Of a DNA stretch of 64,000 bases, positions 1 through 7,987 are shown piece after piece (position 1 is the first letter of the stretch; every line of letters begins with the position of its first letter). Below the pieces are notes generated by a model that was not told where the DNA came from, searched no databases, and saw nothing but the letters and a program-made list of their open reading frames with translations. The translations under genes and the position numbers were made by a program. Source of the stretch: Flavobacterium agri. Lineage in GTDB: Bacteria > Bacteroidota > Bacteroidia > Flavobacteriales > Flavobacteriaceae. Location of the stretch: NCBI RefSeq assembly GCF_013401995.1, contig NZ_JACBJI010000007.1, forward strand, positions 173,805-237,804, read 5' to 3'.

Positions 1-645
1 ACTGCTTCCAATCCGAACCATGGTGCTTCCGCACGAAATCGCGAGCTGGTAATCGCCGCTCATGCCCATAGAGAGGATTTTTGGGTCGAGATTGGGTCGG
101 GATTCGGCAGATTTCAATTTGTCGAATACTGTTTTTAGAAAAATGAATTCTTTTTCGATTTGACTCTGGTTTTCAGTAAACGTAGCCATTCCCATCAAAC
201 CTTTTACTTTAATATTTTGAAGATTCATGAAATAGTCGGATTCGAGTATTTCGAACAGTTCGTTTTCATCAAGCCCGAATTTGGTTTCTTCGTCGGCGAT
301 GTGCATCTGCAACAGGCAATCGATCGTCCTGTTGTTCTTTTTCGCCTGTTTGTCGATTTCGGCAAGAAGCTTGAAACTGTCCACGCCGTGCACCAAAGTC
401 ACGAAAGGCGCCATGTATTTGACCTTGTTGGTCTGCACGTGACCGATCATGTGCCATTGTATGTCTTTTGGCATCTGTTCCCATTTTTCGGTCATTTCCT
501 GGATTTTGTTCTCTCCGAAAATACGCTGTCCGGCTTCGTACGCCTGCATGAGGTCGCTCACGGGTTTTGTTTTGGAGACCGCGACGAGCGTAACGTTTTC
601 AGGAATTGATTTTTGTATTTCGAGAAGTTGTGATGCGATCGACAT
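1..645 (-). CDS. yggS: YggS/PROSC family PLP homeostasis protein, 3' end cut by window
   Basis: Pyridoxal-phosphate-binding protein of the YggS/PLPBP family, which buffers cytosolic PLP and has no firmly known enzymatic reaction. Reading the minus strand from the ATG at 645 gives a start MSIASQLLEIQ, then VAVSKTKP (the lysine is the usual PLP-binding residue), FGENKIQE, WHMIGHVQTNK, KVKGLMGMAT and, at the window edge, LSMGMSGDY and VRIGSS, all family hallmarks. 215 codons are visible; only the last few residues of a roughly 220-residue family are missing. A -7 box TACCTTTG lies at 658-665 just upstream. No convincing -33 element is seen. Confidence 0.93.
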   Translation of the reverse strand, partial: MSIASQLLEIQKSIPENVTLVAVSKTKPVSDLMQAYEAGQRIFGENKIQEMTEKWEQMPKDIQWHMIGHVQTNKVKYMAPFVTLVHGVDSFKLLAEIDKQAKKNNRTIDCLLQMHIADEETKFGLDENELFEILESDYFMNLQNIKVKGLMGMATFTENQSQIEKEFIFLKTVFDKLKSAESRPNLDPKILSMGMSGDYQLAISCGSTMVRIGSS

Positions 646-718
646 AATCGTTTTTGGCAAAGGTACGTTTACTTTGATGAGGGAAGAAGCGGAAAAAGGC
701 GTGCTCCGCAACTTGAAA

Positions 719-1210
719 TCACTTGTTCGAGGAAGCGGAAATTTTTGCGATTTCGGATAATACGTTGTTTATGAAAACTTCAATTTCAGGTATAGAACCG
801 ACTGTAGGAGAGGATTGTACGCCATCGGTAAAAACGAATTCTTTTTTTTTGCTCGTTACGGATGGCGTCGGGCTTTGCACGATCAAAGTCTCATTGTAGA
901 GCGCATCCGAAATTTTCCCGCTCGCAAAATTGAATTCCGATTTTATCGATTTGATCCCTTCGTTGGGTTGGCGGATGTCATTTTTTGCCGAGGCACGTAC
1001 GATTTGTTGTGTCGATTTGCCGCTTGCATCTTTTACCGGAAGTGTCCAGACCGATAATTGTGTGCCGTCGGCAAGTTTGGTTTCAAAAGTAGGTTTGGCA
1101 TCGCGCAGGCGGCCTTCCATAAGTGAGGCCTTGTCCGAAGCGGCGTCCTTTTCATCCTGCGCAAAAACATTGCACGAAACCAATAATGCCAACCAAAGCA
1201 ACTTTTTCAT
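719..1210 (-). CDS. secreted hypothetical protein
   Basis: I do not recognise this 163-residue protein. It begins with a clear signal peptide (MKKLLWLALLVSCNVFAQ, cleavage expected after the Ala at 17), so it should be periplasmic or surface-exposed; the Cys at 13 is not in a good lipobox. The mature part is polar and Ser/Lys-rich with no visible repeats or cofactor motif. Its ATG overlaps the stop of the upstream DUF1015 gene by 4 nt (ATGA), so the two are very probably translated from one message, which is the only functional hint. Confidence 0.8.
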   Translation of the reverse strand: MKKLLWLALLVSCNVFAQDEKDAASDKASLMEGRLRDAKPTFETKLADGTQLSVWTLPVKDASGKSTQQIVRASAKNDIRQPNEGIKSIKSEFNFASGKISDALYNETLIVQSPTPSVTSKKKEFVFTDGVQSSPTVGSIPEIEVFINNVLSEIAKISASSNK

Positions 1211-2406
1211 AATTCATAGATTACCAATCCGCTGCGGATTTTCGGTTCAATATACGTACTTTTCGGCGGAAGGATTTCATCGCGGTCGGCTAATTCCCTG
1301 ATTTCCTGGAACGCGATCGGGAACAGCGTGAACCCGACTTCGAATTCATCGGAATCTACCCATTCCACAAGCTTTGTCAACGGTTGGTTTCCCGGAATGT
1401 ACTCGATGCGGCCATCGTTCCTTAAATCGCCGATTCCCAAAATAGGAGCGAGCAATTCGTCGTAAAGCAATTGGGCGTCGACTGTCGAGGTTTGGTTCAG
1501 GGGTTTCAACGCATAAAAATTCCCGTTCAGGTACATCCCGAATTCGCCTTTGTGTGTCGGCTTCCATAATTCCTGTCCCAAATTCCTGATGTCGAACGAA
1601 GCGCTTACTTTTTTGAGGAATTCCGACTCGTTCAATCCGTTCAAATCCCGGATCACGCGGTTGTATTCGTTGATTTTTACCTGTTCTTCCGAAACCAGCA
1701 AAGCCATGAAATTCGAAAGATTGGCATTTCCGGTATCCTTGTCGCGTTCGTAAAGTAAAGCCGCCGAAGCCGAACGATGGTGTCCATCGGCAATGTAAAG
1801 CGACGGGATTTTCGCGAATTCAGACTGAAGCCATTCGATCTGCGCCGGTTCCTTGATGCGCCAAAGCGTATGGCGGTCGCGGTTCGGACTTGAGAACAGG
1901 TATAACGGACGACGCGATTTGGTTTGCGAAATCCAGTCCGAAAGCGTTTTGTTTTCAGGATAGGCGATAAGTACCGGTTCTGTGTTGAATCCTGTGATAT
2001 GCAGGTATTCCTCGAACTGCTCGACGCGGTATTCGAGCGTGTCTTCGTGTTTCTTGATTTTGCCGTCGAGATAATCCTGGATGGAAACTCCAGCGATGAT
2101 TCCGGTGTAACTGCGCGATTTCGACTGCATTTCGTACAGGTACAAAATCGGCTGGGTTTCTTTTTTGAGGATGCCTTCGGATTTGAAATCGGTGTATTTC
2201 GAACGGACTTGCCCAAAGCGCTTCGTGGGATCGTTTTTCTGCACATTCACATAACCCGGATGCAGCACGTGCAAAAACGAAAACGGGTTAAAATCGAGCT
2301 GGGCCGCAAGTTCGGCAGCCGAATAATCGTCGTAGGAACGCGATGTTACGAGTGCGGCTTTGTCTCTTGTAGGACGAACGGCGGCAAATGGGGTTATCTT
2401 GGGCAT
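1207..2406 (-). CDS. DUF1015 family protein
   Basis: A 399-residue soluble protein of the DUF1015 family, widespread in anaerobes and Bacteroidetes and without an established reaction. Family features seen are the N-terminal PKITPFAAVRPTRDKA, a central LYIADGHHRSASAALLY block (the conserved DGHHR motif) and a C-terminal region with NDGRIEYIPG. Length is normal for the family. It forms a two-gene unit with the secreted protein that follows it (4-nt overlap). A palindromic repeat lies immediately upstream at 2416-2470. Function remains unknown; cofactor or phosphoryl chemistry has been suggested for the HHR motif but nothing here tests it. Confidence 0.9.
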   Translation of the reverse strand: MPKITPFAAVRPTRDKAALVTSRSYDDYSAAELAAQLDFNPFSFLHVLHPGYVNVQKNDPTKRFGQVRSKYTDFKSEGILKKETQPILYLYEMQSKSRSYTGIIAGVSIQDYLDGKIKKHEDTLEYRVEQFEEYLHITGFNTEPVLIAYPENKTLSDWISQTKSRRPLYLFSSPNRDRHTLWRIKEPAQIEWLQSEFAKIPSLYIADGHHRSASAALLYERDKDTGNANLSNFMALLVSEEQVKINEYNRVIRDLNGLNESEFLKKVSASFDIRNLGQELWKPTHKGEFGMYLNGNFYALKPLNQTSTVDAQLLYDELLAPILGIGDLRNDGRIEYIPGNQPLTKLVEWVDSDEFEVGFTLFPIAFQEIRELADRDEILPPKSTYIEPKIRSGLVIYEL

Positions 2407-2415
2407 ATTTTGTTT

Positions 2416-2470
2416 GCCACGAATTACACGAATATCACTAATGGATTGGTGACATCGTGTAATTCGTGGC
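2416..2470. repeat. intergenic palindromic repeat, family A
   Basis: A 16-bp perfect inverted repeat (arms 2416-2431 and 2455-2470, GCCACGAATTACACGA and its complement) around a 23-nt centre that itself can pair (TCACTAAT with ATTGGTGA). A close relative is at 52682-52744. There is no U-tract, so it is not a standard terminator. It sits between the stop of hbd and the start of the DUF1015 gene. Confidence 0.85.
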
Positions 2471-2476
2471 TAAAAA

Positions 2477-3367
2477 TTATTTGCTGAACTGTGCAGAGAC
2501 TTTCTCGGCTTTTTTGCTTTCGCTGTAATCGTAAAAACCTTCACCCGATTTGACGCCCAATTTGCCGGCGCGAACCATATTTACAAGCAAAGGGCAAGGT
2601 GCATACTTCGGATTCTTGAAACCGTCGTACATCACGTTTAGGATCGCGAGGCAAACATCGAGTCCGATGAAGTCGGCCAATTGCAGTGGTCCCATCGGAT
2701 GCGCCATTCCGAGTTTCATCACGGTGTCGATCTCGTAAACGCCAGCAACGCCGTTGTAAAGCGTCTCGATCGATTCGTTGATCATCGGCATCAGGATGCG
2801 GTTGGCGACGAATCCCGGATAATCGTTGACTTCCACAGGGACTTTGCCGAGCTTTTCAGACAAATCCATGATGATTTTGGTCACGTTGTCGGTCGTGTTG
2901 TAACCACGGATGATCTCGACGAGTTTCATGATCGGTACCGGGTTCATGAAGTGCATGCCGATCACGCGCTCCGGATGCGTCACCACCGATGCGATTTGCG
3001 TAATCGAAATAGAAGACGTATTGGTCGCAAGAATAGTTCCGTGCGAGCAGTATTCGTTCAATTGACGGAAGATATTCAATTTAAGTTCAACGTTTTCTGT
3101 CGCCGCTTCAACGACAAGATCCGCTCCGGTCACTCCGTCTTTGAGGTCGGTATACGTGATGATGTTTCCGATGGTTTTGGCGCGGTCTTCTTCGGTAATC
3201 GTTCCTTTGGCAACCATACGGTCAAGATTCGAAGCGATGGTCATCATGCCTTTTTCGATGCTCTTTTCCGAGAGATCGATAAGTTTTACGGTAAATCCGC
3301 TTTGGGCGAACGTATGGGCGATTCCGTTACCCATGGTTCCGGCTCCGATTACGGCAATGTTTTTCAT
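2477..3367 (-). CDS. hbd: 3-hydroxybutyryl-CoA dehydrogenase
   Basis: NAD(P)-dependent oxidation of (S)-3-hydroxyacyl-CoA to 3-oxoacyl-CoA in fatty-acid or butanoate metabolism; cytosolic. The 296 residues match the stand-alone short form. An N-terminal Rossmann motif GAGTMGNG (residues 8-15) is followed by VVEAATENVELK, and the catalytic pair is His139 (in GMHFMNPVP) and Glu151 (in LVEII) with the expected 12-residue spacing; PGFVANRI begins the C-terminal dimerisation domain. It may also act on related substrates such as phenylacetate-pathway intermediates, but no other genes of that pathway are nearby. Same strand as the Gfo/Idh/MocA gene upstream, separated by a 75-bp gap holding an inverted repeat. 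Confidence 0.93.
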   Translation of the reverse strand: MKNIAVIGAGTMGNGIAHTFAQSGFTVKLIDLSEKSIEKGMMTIASNLDRMVAKGTITEEDRAKTIGNIITYTDLKDGVTGADLVVEAATENVELKLNIFRQLNEYCSHGTILATNTSSISITQIASVVTHPERVIGMHFMNPVPIMKLVEIIRGYNTTDNVTKIIMDLSEKLGKVPVEVNDYPGFVANRILMPMINESIETLYNGVAGVYEIDTVMKLGMAHPMGPLQLADFIGLDVCLAILNVMYDGFKNPKYAPCPLLVNMVRAGKLGVKSGEGFYDYSESKKAEKVSAQFSK

Positions 3368-3391
3368 TTGGTAGTTGTTTAGTTATAGGAA

Positions 3392-3444
3392 AGTTTGAAA
3401 CTGAAGGTTTGACCATTTCCGACTCAAACCTTCCGCTTCAAACT
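3392..3444. repeat. interrupted inverted repeat between two same-strand genes
   Basis: Arms 3392-3412 and 3424-3444 pair as AGTTTGAA / three mismatched bases / GAAGGTTTGA and its complement, with an 11-nt loop. The distal arm runs into the stop codon of the Gfo/Idh/MocA gene (3443-3445). There is no T-run on either strand, so it is not an obvious intrinsic terminator; mRNA 3'-end protection is a possible role. Confidence 0.8.
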
Positions 3445-4405
3445 ATTTAAAACATGCGATGATGCGGTAAGCGACTTTCAAGGCTTCTGTACCGTCTTCT
3501 AAAGTCACGATCGGTCGTGTGTTGTTGTTGATCGCGTCCGCGAACGTTTCAAGTTCGTCGAGGATCGCGTTGTTGGCCGAAATTTCGGGATTCTTGAAGT
3601 AAATCTGCTTTTTGACGCCTTCCGCATTCTGCAAAATCATATCGAAATCGCCTGGATTTTCGGGTGCATCCTTCATTTTTACGACTTCGCATTTCTTTTC
3701 GAGGAAGTCGACCGAAATATAGGCGTCCTTTTGGAAAAAGCGCGATTTCCTCATGTTCTTGAGCGAAATACGGCTCGCGGTCAAATTCGCGACACATCCA
3801 TTTTCGAACTCGAGGCGCGCGTTGACGATGTCTTCGGTATCGGAAATCACCGAAACGCCACTCGCATGCACGTTTTTGACGGGCGATTTGACCACCGAAA
3901 GTATCACGTCGATGTCGTGGATCATCAAATCCAAAACCACGGGAACGTCGGTGCCGCGCGGGTTGAATTCCGCCAAACGGTGTGTTTCTATGAACATTGG
4001 GTTCTCGATCATCTCTCGCGTCGCGATGAATGCCGGATTGAACCTTTCCACGTGTCCGACCTGGCCTTTCACGTTGAATTCGTTGGCCAATGCGATGATT
4101 TCCTCGGCTTCTTCGATCGTGTTCGAGATTGGTTTTTCGATAAAGACGTGCTTGCCCGATTTGATGGCAACGCGCGCACATTTGTAATGCGACAGCGTAG
4201 GCGTCACGATATCGATCACGTCGACGGCATGGATCAAAGTAGCGATGGTGGTGAAGCGTTTGTATCCGAATTCGGCGGCTATCTTCTCGGCATAATCGGC
4301 ATTTTCGTCATAAAATCCGACCAGTTCGTATTTTTCTGATTGCTGTAAAAGGCGCAGGTGGATTTTTCCGAGATGCCCGGCACCTAAAACTCCAACTTTA
4401 AGCAT
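3443..4405 (-). CDS. Gfo/Idh/MocA family oxidoreductase
   Basis: NAD(P)-dependent sugar-type oxidoreductase of 320 residues. The N-terminal Rossmann motif GVLGAGHLGKIH, then TPTLSHYK, and the family signature HVFIEKPIS (Glu-Lys-Pro, the Lys being catalytic) are visible, followed by GQVGHVERFNPA and a D-LMIHDIDV segment that resembles the DxGxHxxD active-site block. The substrate cannot be deduced. The gene precedes hbd on the same strand with a hairpin in between. Upstream lies a 314-bp region shared with the divergent pcm gene, containing a heptanucleotide tandem repeat and a long palindrome. Confidence 0.9.
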   Translation of the reverse strand: MLKVGVLGAGHLGKIHLRLLQQSEKYELVGFYDENADYAEKIAAEFGYKRFTTIATLIHAVDVIDIVTPTLSHYKCARVAIKSGKHVFIEKPISNTIEEAEEIIALANEFNVKGQVGHVERFNPAFIATREMIENPMFIETHRLAEFNPRGTDVPVVLDLMIHDIDVILSVVKSPVKNVHASGVSVISDTEDIVNARLEFENGCVANLTASRISLKNMRKSRFFQKDAYISVDFLEKKCEVVKMKDAPENPGDFDMILQNAEGVKKQIYFKNPEISANNAILDELETFADAINNNTRPIVTLEDGTEALKVAYRIIACFK

Positions 4406-4481
4406 TTGGTTCGTGTTTTGGGCAAATGTAGTGATTGGGTGGTGAAATTTGAAATGTGAGGTGTGAAATGTGAGATAGGTG

Positions 4482-4537
4482 GTGAGTGGTGAGTGGTGAA
4501 TGGTGAAAAGTGAAAAGTGAAAAGTGAAATGTGAATG
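4482..4537 (+). repeat. heptanucleotide tandem repeat (GTGANNN x8)
   Basis: Eight consecutive 7-nt units: GTGAGTG twice, GTGAATG, GTGAAAA three times, GTGAAAT, GTGAATG. The preceding bases 4441-4481 contain further irregular GTGAAAT/GTGAG words. The array is non-coding and lies between the divergent starts of the oxidoreductase and pcm. Confidence 0.9.
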
Positions 4538-4573
4538 ATGGGTAAGTGCTGGTTTCGATTTTTTCTGTGATTG

Positions 4574-4637
4574 GATTCCGACGAAGGAGGAATCTCATTC
4601 GATGGGCAAAGGTTGAGATTCCTCCTTCGTCGGAATC
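4574..4637. repeat. 24-bp perfect palindrome, repeat family B
   Basis: Arms 4574-4597 and 4614-4637 are exact reverse complements (core GAGATTCCTCCTTCGTCGGA) around a 16-nt loop. A single arm with the same 24 bases occurs at 22925-22948. It lies inside a longer open frame upstream of pcm, which argues that pcm starts further downstream. Confidence 0.92.
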
Positions 4638-4719
4638 AACAAATCAAAAATCAACGAATGAACAATTGTACAAACCCTGTACAAATCCTAACTTTACACC
4701 TTCCAAACCGACCTTAAAA

Positions 4720-5361
4720 TTGAAAGATACCAACAAACATCAAGGCTTGCGCAACCAACTCGTAAAACTGCTTCGGGAGAAAGGCATCACCGACGAGAAC
4801 GTGCTTGCGGCCATTGCGAAAATCCCGCGTCATCTTTTCCTCGATTCCTCGTTCGAAGATTTCGCTTATCAGGACAAAGCGTTCCCGATCGCGGCCGGGC
4901 AAACCATTTCCCAGCCGTATACGGTAGCTTTCCAGTCGCAATTGCTTCAGGTGAATAAAGAAGATAAAGTGCTTGAAATCGGTACGGGATCGGGTTATCA
5001 GACGGCCGTTTTGTATCATCTGGGTGCAAAAGTGTACAGCGTCGAAAGACAGAACGAGCTGTTCAAGCAAACGTCCGTATTGCTTCCAAAACTCGGCATT
5101 CGCCCAAAACATCTTTCATTCGGTGACGGTTACAAAGGTTTGCCCAACCATGCGCCTTTCGACAGTATCATCGTAACGGCCGGCGCTCCGATCATTCCGC
5201 CCGCGTTGATGGCGCAACTCAAGATAGGAGGCAGACTCGTGATTCCGTTCGGCGACAAAAATCAGATCATGACGATGCTTATCCGCAAAGACGAGACGAA
5301 ATTCGAAAAGCACGAGTTCGGCGAATTCCGTTTCGTGCCGTTGCTCGAAAACAAAAATTAG
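4720..5361 (+). CDS. pcm: protein-L-isoaspartate O-methyltransferase
   Basis: Cytosolic SAM-dependent repair enzyme that methylates L-isoaspartyl residues in aged proteins. Visible are the family's N-terminal DENVLAAIAKIPRHLF, the GAGQTISQPYTVA-like segment (here AAGQTISQPYTVAFQ), the SAM motif I VLEIGTGSGYQTAVL, and the C-terminal LVIPFG. I place the start at the TTG at 4720 (protein LKDTNKHQGLRNQL), giving 213 residues, the usual length; the frame is open upstream to 4546 but that part is repeat-derived and unlike the family. It converges on the XRE gene, and the two stop codons overlap. Confidence 0.92.
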   Translation: MKDTNKHQGLRNQLVKLLREKGITDENVLAAIAKIPRHLFLDSSFEDFAYQDKAFPIAAGQTISQPYTVAFQSQLLQVNKEDKVLEIGTGSGYQTAVLYHLGAKVYSVERQNELFKQTSVLLPKLGIRPKHLSFGDGYKGLPNHAPFDSIIVTAGAPIIPPALMAQLKIGGRLVIPFGDKNQIMTMLIRKDETKFEKHEFGEFRFVPLLENKN

Positions 5362-5726
5362 TCTTTATTGCCAAGCATTCCTTTCAAGGCTTCCATTTCG
5401 CGCAGCAATTTCTGGAACTGGTCGTCTACTTGACGATTCGGGATTTGCCCGAGTTGGGTTTCTGCAGCCTTAAGCGCGTCCAATCCTAAAGGTTCGCCCT
5501 CGATTTCCGACAGGATTTTTTCGGTAAGCCAACACAATACGGCTTCATTTTCATCCAATCCGAAAAGCGCGCACAAATCGACGACCTGTTTTCTCGTAGG
5601 TCGCCTGAATCCGTTTTCAAATTTGCTGATGAGCGCCTGGTCGATTTTGAGCCGTTCCGAAACCTGGCGTGTGGTCATGGCTTTTGCGATGCGTCCGTTT
5701 TTGAGTAAATCCTTGAGTGCGTGCAT
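5358..5726 (-). CDS. XRE-family helix-turn-helix regulator
   Basis: A 122-residue cytosolic DNA-binding protein. Residues about 7-60 form a classical Cro/CI-type HTH: KAMTTRQVSERLKIDQALISKFENGFRRPTRKQ read in pieces, with the Q-SKFE-G-R-P recognition pattern. The C-terminal half (residues 75-122) is charged and probably helical, perhaps for dimerisation. It lies 11 bp after smpB on the same strand and probably shares its message. No operator could be identified. The target genes are unknown. Confidence 0.87.
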   Translation of the reverse strand: MHALKDLLKNGRIAKAMTTRQVSERLKIDQALISKFENGFRRPTRKQVVDLCALFGLDENEAVLCWLTEKILSEIEGEPLGLDALKAAETQLGQIPNRQVDDQFQKLLREMEALKGMLGNKD

Positions 5727-5737
5727 CGTCTTGAAGT

Positions 5738-6196
5738 TTATCGGTACGCTTTCTTGATGCGGTCGATGTCGCGTTTGGTGTCTTGCTCTTTCAAAGATTC
5801 GCGTTTGTCGTACGTCTTTTTACCGCGGCAAAGTGCGATGTCGAGTTTCGCAAACCCTTTCTCGTTGGTGAACAGACGCAACGGGACGATTGTCAATCCT
5901 TTTTGCTGTACGCTTTTTTCCAAACTTTTGAGCTCGCGCCTGTTGAGCAACAGCTTGCGTTCCGATTTGGCTTTGTGGTTGAACGTGTTCCCGAAAGCGT
6001 ATTCCTCGATCGACGCATTGATCACGAAAAGTTCATGACGCTCGTTGAATTCGCAGAAACTGTCGGCGATTTGGGCCTTTCCCAATCGGATGGATTTGAT
6101 TTCGGTGCCCGTCAAAACGATTCCGGCCGAGTAATTCTCGAGGATCTCGTAATCGAAACGCGCGCGTTTGTTGAGTATGTTGACGGTTTTTTGCAT
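5738..6196 (-). CDS. smpB: SsrA-binding protein
   Basis: Binds tmRNA and delivers it to stalled ribosomes for trans-translation; cytosolic. The 152-residue length and the motifs ILENYSAGIVLTGTEIKSIR, the FVINASIEEY strand, ERKLLLNRRE and the basic C-terminal tail (KLDIALCRGKKTYDKRE, DIDRIKKAYR) are diagnostic. A textbook Bacteroidetes promoter precedes it on the minus strand. No tmRNA gene was seen in this window. Confidence 0.96.
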   Translation of the reverse strand: MQKTVNILNKRARFDYEILENYSAGIVLTGTEIKSIRLGKAQIADSFCEFNERHELFVINASIEEYAFGNTFNHKAKSERKLLLNRRELKSLEKSVQQKGLTIVPLRLFTNEKGFAKLDIALCRGKKTYDKRESLKEQDTKRDIDRIKKAYR

Positions 6197-6203
6197 CAGG
6201 CGG

Positions 6204-6233
6204 CAAATTTAAGGCAAAACACGCGTCTGGCAA
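6204..6233 (-). promoter_or_regulatory. Bacteroidetes-type promoter of smpB
   Basis: On the minus strand TTG (6233-6231), a 19-nt spacer, then TAAATTTG (6211-6204), matching the flavobacterial TTG/TAnnTTTG consensus. The -7 box ends 7 nt before the smpB ATG, so the leader would be extremely short. Confidence 0.65.
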
Positions 6234-6317
6234 AATGTGTGGCTGTTCATAAGTTTGTCTATTTTGCTAAAATTTTGTTAATGAATTGATTATCTTAGAT
6301 GTAGCCAATAAAATCAT

Positions 6318-7853
6318 GTGATTATGTATAGAAATTACCTTAAAATTCTAGCGATTTTTTCTTTGTTGGTTCTGGCTTCCTGTTCTAACGATGAAACAGA
6401 TAATCGGTCAACCGACTCACGCGAAAGCCGACAGGCGCTCACGACTTCACAGATAAACGCCCAAATTGAGAAATCCTTGAAATCGAATGGGGATTTTCTT
6501 TGGAAATCGGCTAACGACCATTTCGTTTGGAGCGCGCTTTATCACAGCGATTTCATTGTTTCCGTGGGATTCGGGGATTCCCACAACGATTTGGAGCGTT
6601 CGAAATCGCCAAAAAATGCCACGATCCAAAGCGATTTACTCGATTTAATTTCCCATTTGGAACAAGCCGACCGCAAAGATTTCCTGATCGTTTCCGATCC
6701 GATCCTGAATACGATGGACGTAATCATCAAAAAGGAAACAACCATTGCCGCTTTGAGAAAGGCCAAGTACATCCGATACGTCGAGCCTGCCAATTATCGG
6801 TTTTCCCAATATCAATCGGTTGCGAACAGGCCGAAAGATTTGAGTACGACAAGTTCGGGCGTAGATTCGGGTTCGGGTTGCGGTTATGATGCCGTCGCTT
6901 TGGCCACCGCCGATTATACGTCGATAACGCCCAATGCGAAAGTCGCCTGGACGCTAACGCAACACAACGTTCCCCAAGCCTGGACGTTAAGCACGGGAAG
7001 CGGCATTACCATCGGAATCGTCGATACCGGAACTTCGCCGTCGCAAACCCTTTTGGGAAGCAATTTCAACGACGGGCTTTCATCGGGAAGAAGTATCCAG
7101 AAAAATGGCGTCTATGTCGATTCGGTGTGGCCTTGGGTGACGACTACAGATGGCGTGAACGACCTGTGCGGACACGGAACGAGCATGGCTTCTGCGGCAG
7201 CGGCTCCAAGAAACGACAACGGATTGCCGGTCGGAGTCGCCTATAATTCCAATCTGGTGACTTACCGGGCGGCTGCCAATGTCGTTTTGGAAGGTTATCA
7301 GGAACAGGAAGGCGTCAAAAAAGCGTTTACGGCTTTGGGAAATAATGCCAACGTGAAAATCATTTCGATGTCGATGGGGCATTTGTTCTCGGTCGGCAAG
7401 ATTTCGGACGCGATCAAATTCGCCTACGGCAAAGGCAAACTGATTTTTTGTGCTGCGGGAACTTCGACGAGCGCCACGACTTTCGTAGGTGTGATCTTTC
7501 CGGCGACAATGGCCGAAACGGTGGCCGTCACGGGAGTAAAAGAAGGTAGTTATGTCAAATGCGATGACTGTCACAGCGGAAGCAAAGTGGAGTTTACCAT
7601 CGCCATGCAACGCAGCGTTTCGGGCAACAAAGTTCCCGTGGTGAGTTATTACGACAACCAGACCGATTATGTTGGCGGATCTTCGGTCGCCACGGCCACG
7701 ACTGCGGGAATGGCGGCTCTGGTTTGGTCGCGCTATCCGTCGTGGACGCGCGATCAGGTGCTTTCCCGCATGCGTCAGTCGTCTTATTTTTTTCCGAACA
7801 AAAACAGCCAATTCGGCTATGGAAACATAAACGCGCTGCTCGCAGTGCAATGA
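6318..7853 (+). CDS. S8 (subtilisin-like) serine protease, lipoprotein
   Basis: A 511-residue secreted protease. The N-terminus is a lipoprotein signal (FSLLVLASC, Cys22 as lipidation site), so it is probably anchored in the outer membrane or at the surface. A propeptide-like region (about 40-200) precedes the subtilase domain: catalytic Asp236 in GIVDTGT, His286 in CGHGTSMAS, Ser456 in VGGSSVATA. The oxyanion-hole position, normally Asn in AAGN, reads AAGT (Thr382), which is unusual. Another ATG at 6324 is an equally possible start. A terminator follows at 7877. No type IX sorting domain is visible at the C-terminus. Confidence 0.92.
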   Translation: MIMYRNYLKILAIFSLLVLASCSNDETDNRSTDSRESRQALTTSQINAQIEKSLKSNGDFLWKSANDHFVWSALYHSDFIVSVGFGDSHNDLERSKSPKNATIQSDLLDLISHLEQADRKDFLIVSDPILNTMDVIIKKETTIAALRKAKYIRYVEPANYRFSQYQSVANRPKDLSTTSSGVDSGSGCGYDAVALATADYTSITPNAKVAWTLTQHNVPQAWTLSTGSGITIGIVDTGTSPSQTLLGSNFNDGLSSGRSIQKNGVYVDSVWPWVTTTDGVNDLCGHGTSMASAAAAPRNDNGLPVGVAYNSNLVTYRAAANVVLEGYQEQEGVKKAFTALGNNANVKIISMSMGHLFSVGKISDAIKFAYGKGKLIFCAAGTSTSATTFVGVIFPATMAETVAVTGVKEGSYVKCDDCHSGSKVEFTIAMQRSVSGNKVPVVSYYDNQTDYVGGSSVATATTAGMAALVWSRYPSWTRDQVLSRMRQSSYFFPNKNSQFGYGNINALLAVQ

Positions 7854-7876
7854 TAGTGGCAGTTGAATTTTGGAAG

Positions 7877-7905
7877 AGCCGTCTCCTCATGGGCGGCTTT
7901 TTTTT
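7877..7905 (+). terminator. intrinsic terminator of the S8 protease gene
   Basis: Seven-bp stem AGCCGTC/GGCGGCT with one G-T pair, 8-nt loop, followed by a T8 run; 24 bp after the stop codon. Confidence 0.85.
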
Positions 7906-7987
7906 CGCATCTGCGTTAATAATTTAGTAACAACGCGTTTACGGATGCGACCAATTCTTTAAATTCGGCAACTTTAAAACCAGACAA

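Larger units (their letters stand above)
4406..4719. other. 314-bp intergenic region between divergent genes
   Basis: No credible gene. It holds a purine-rich tract ending in a heptanucleotide tandem array (4482-4537) and a 24-bp palindrome (4574-4637), followed by an AT-rich stretch with TAACTTTA at 4689-4696 that resembles a -7 box for pcm. Confidence 0.75.
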
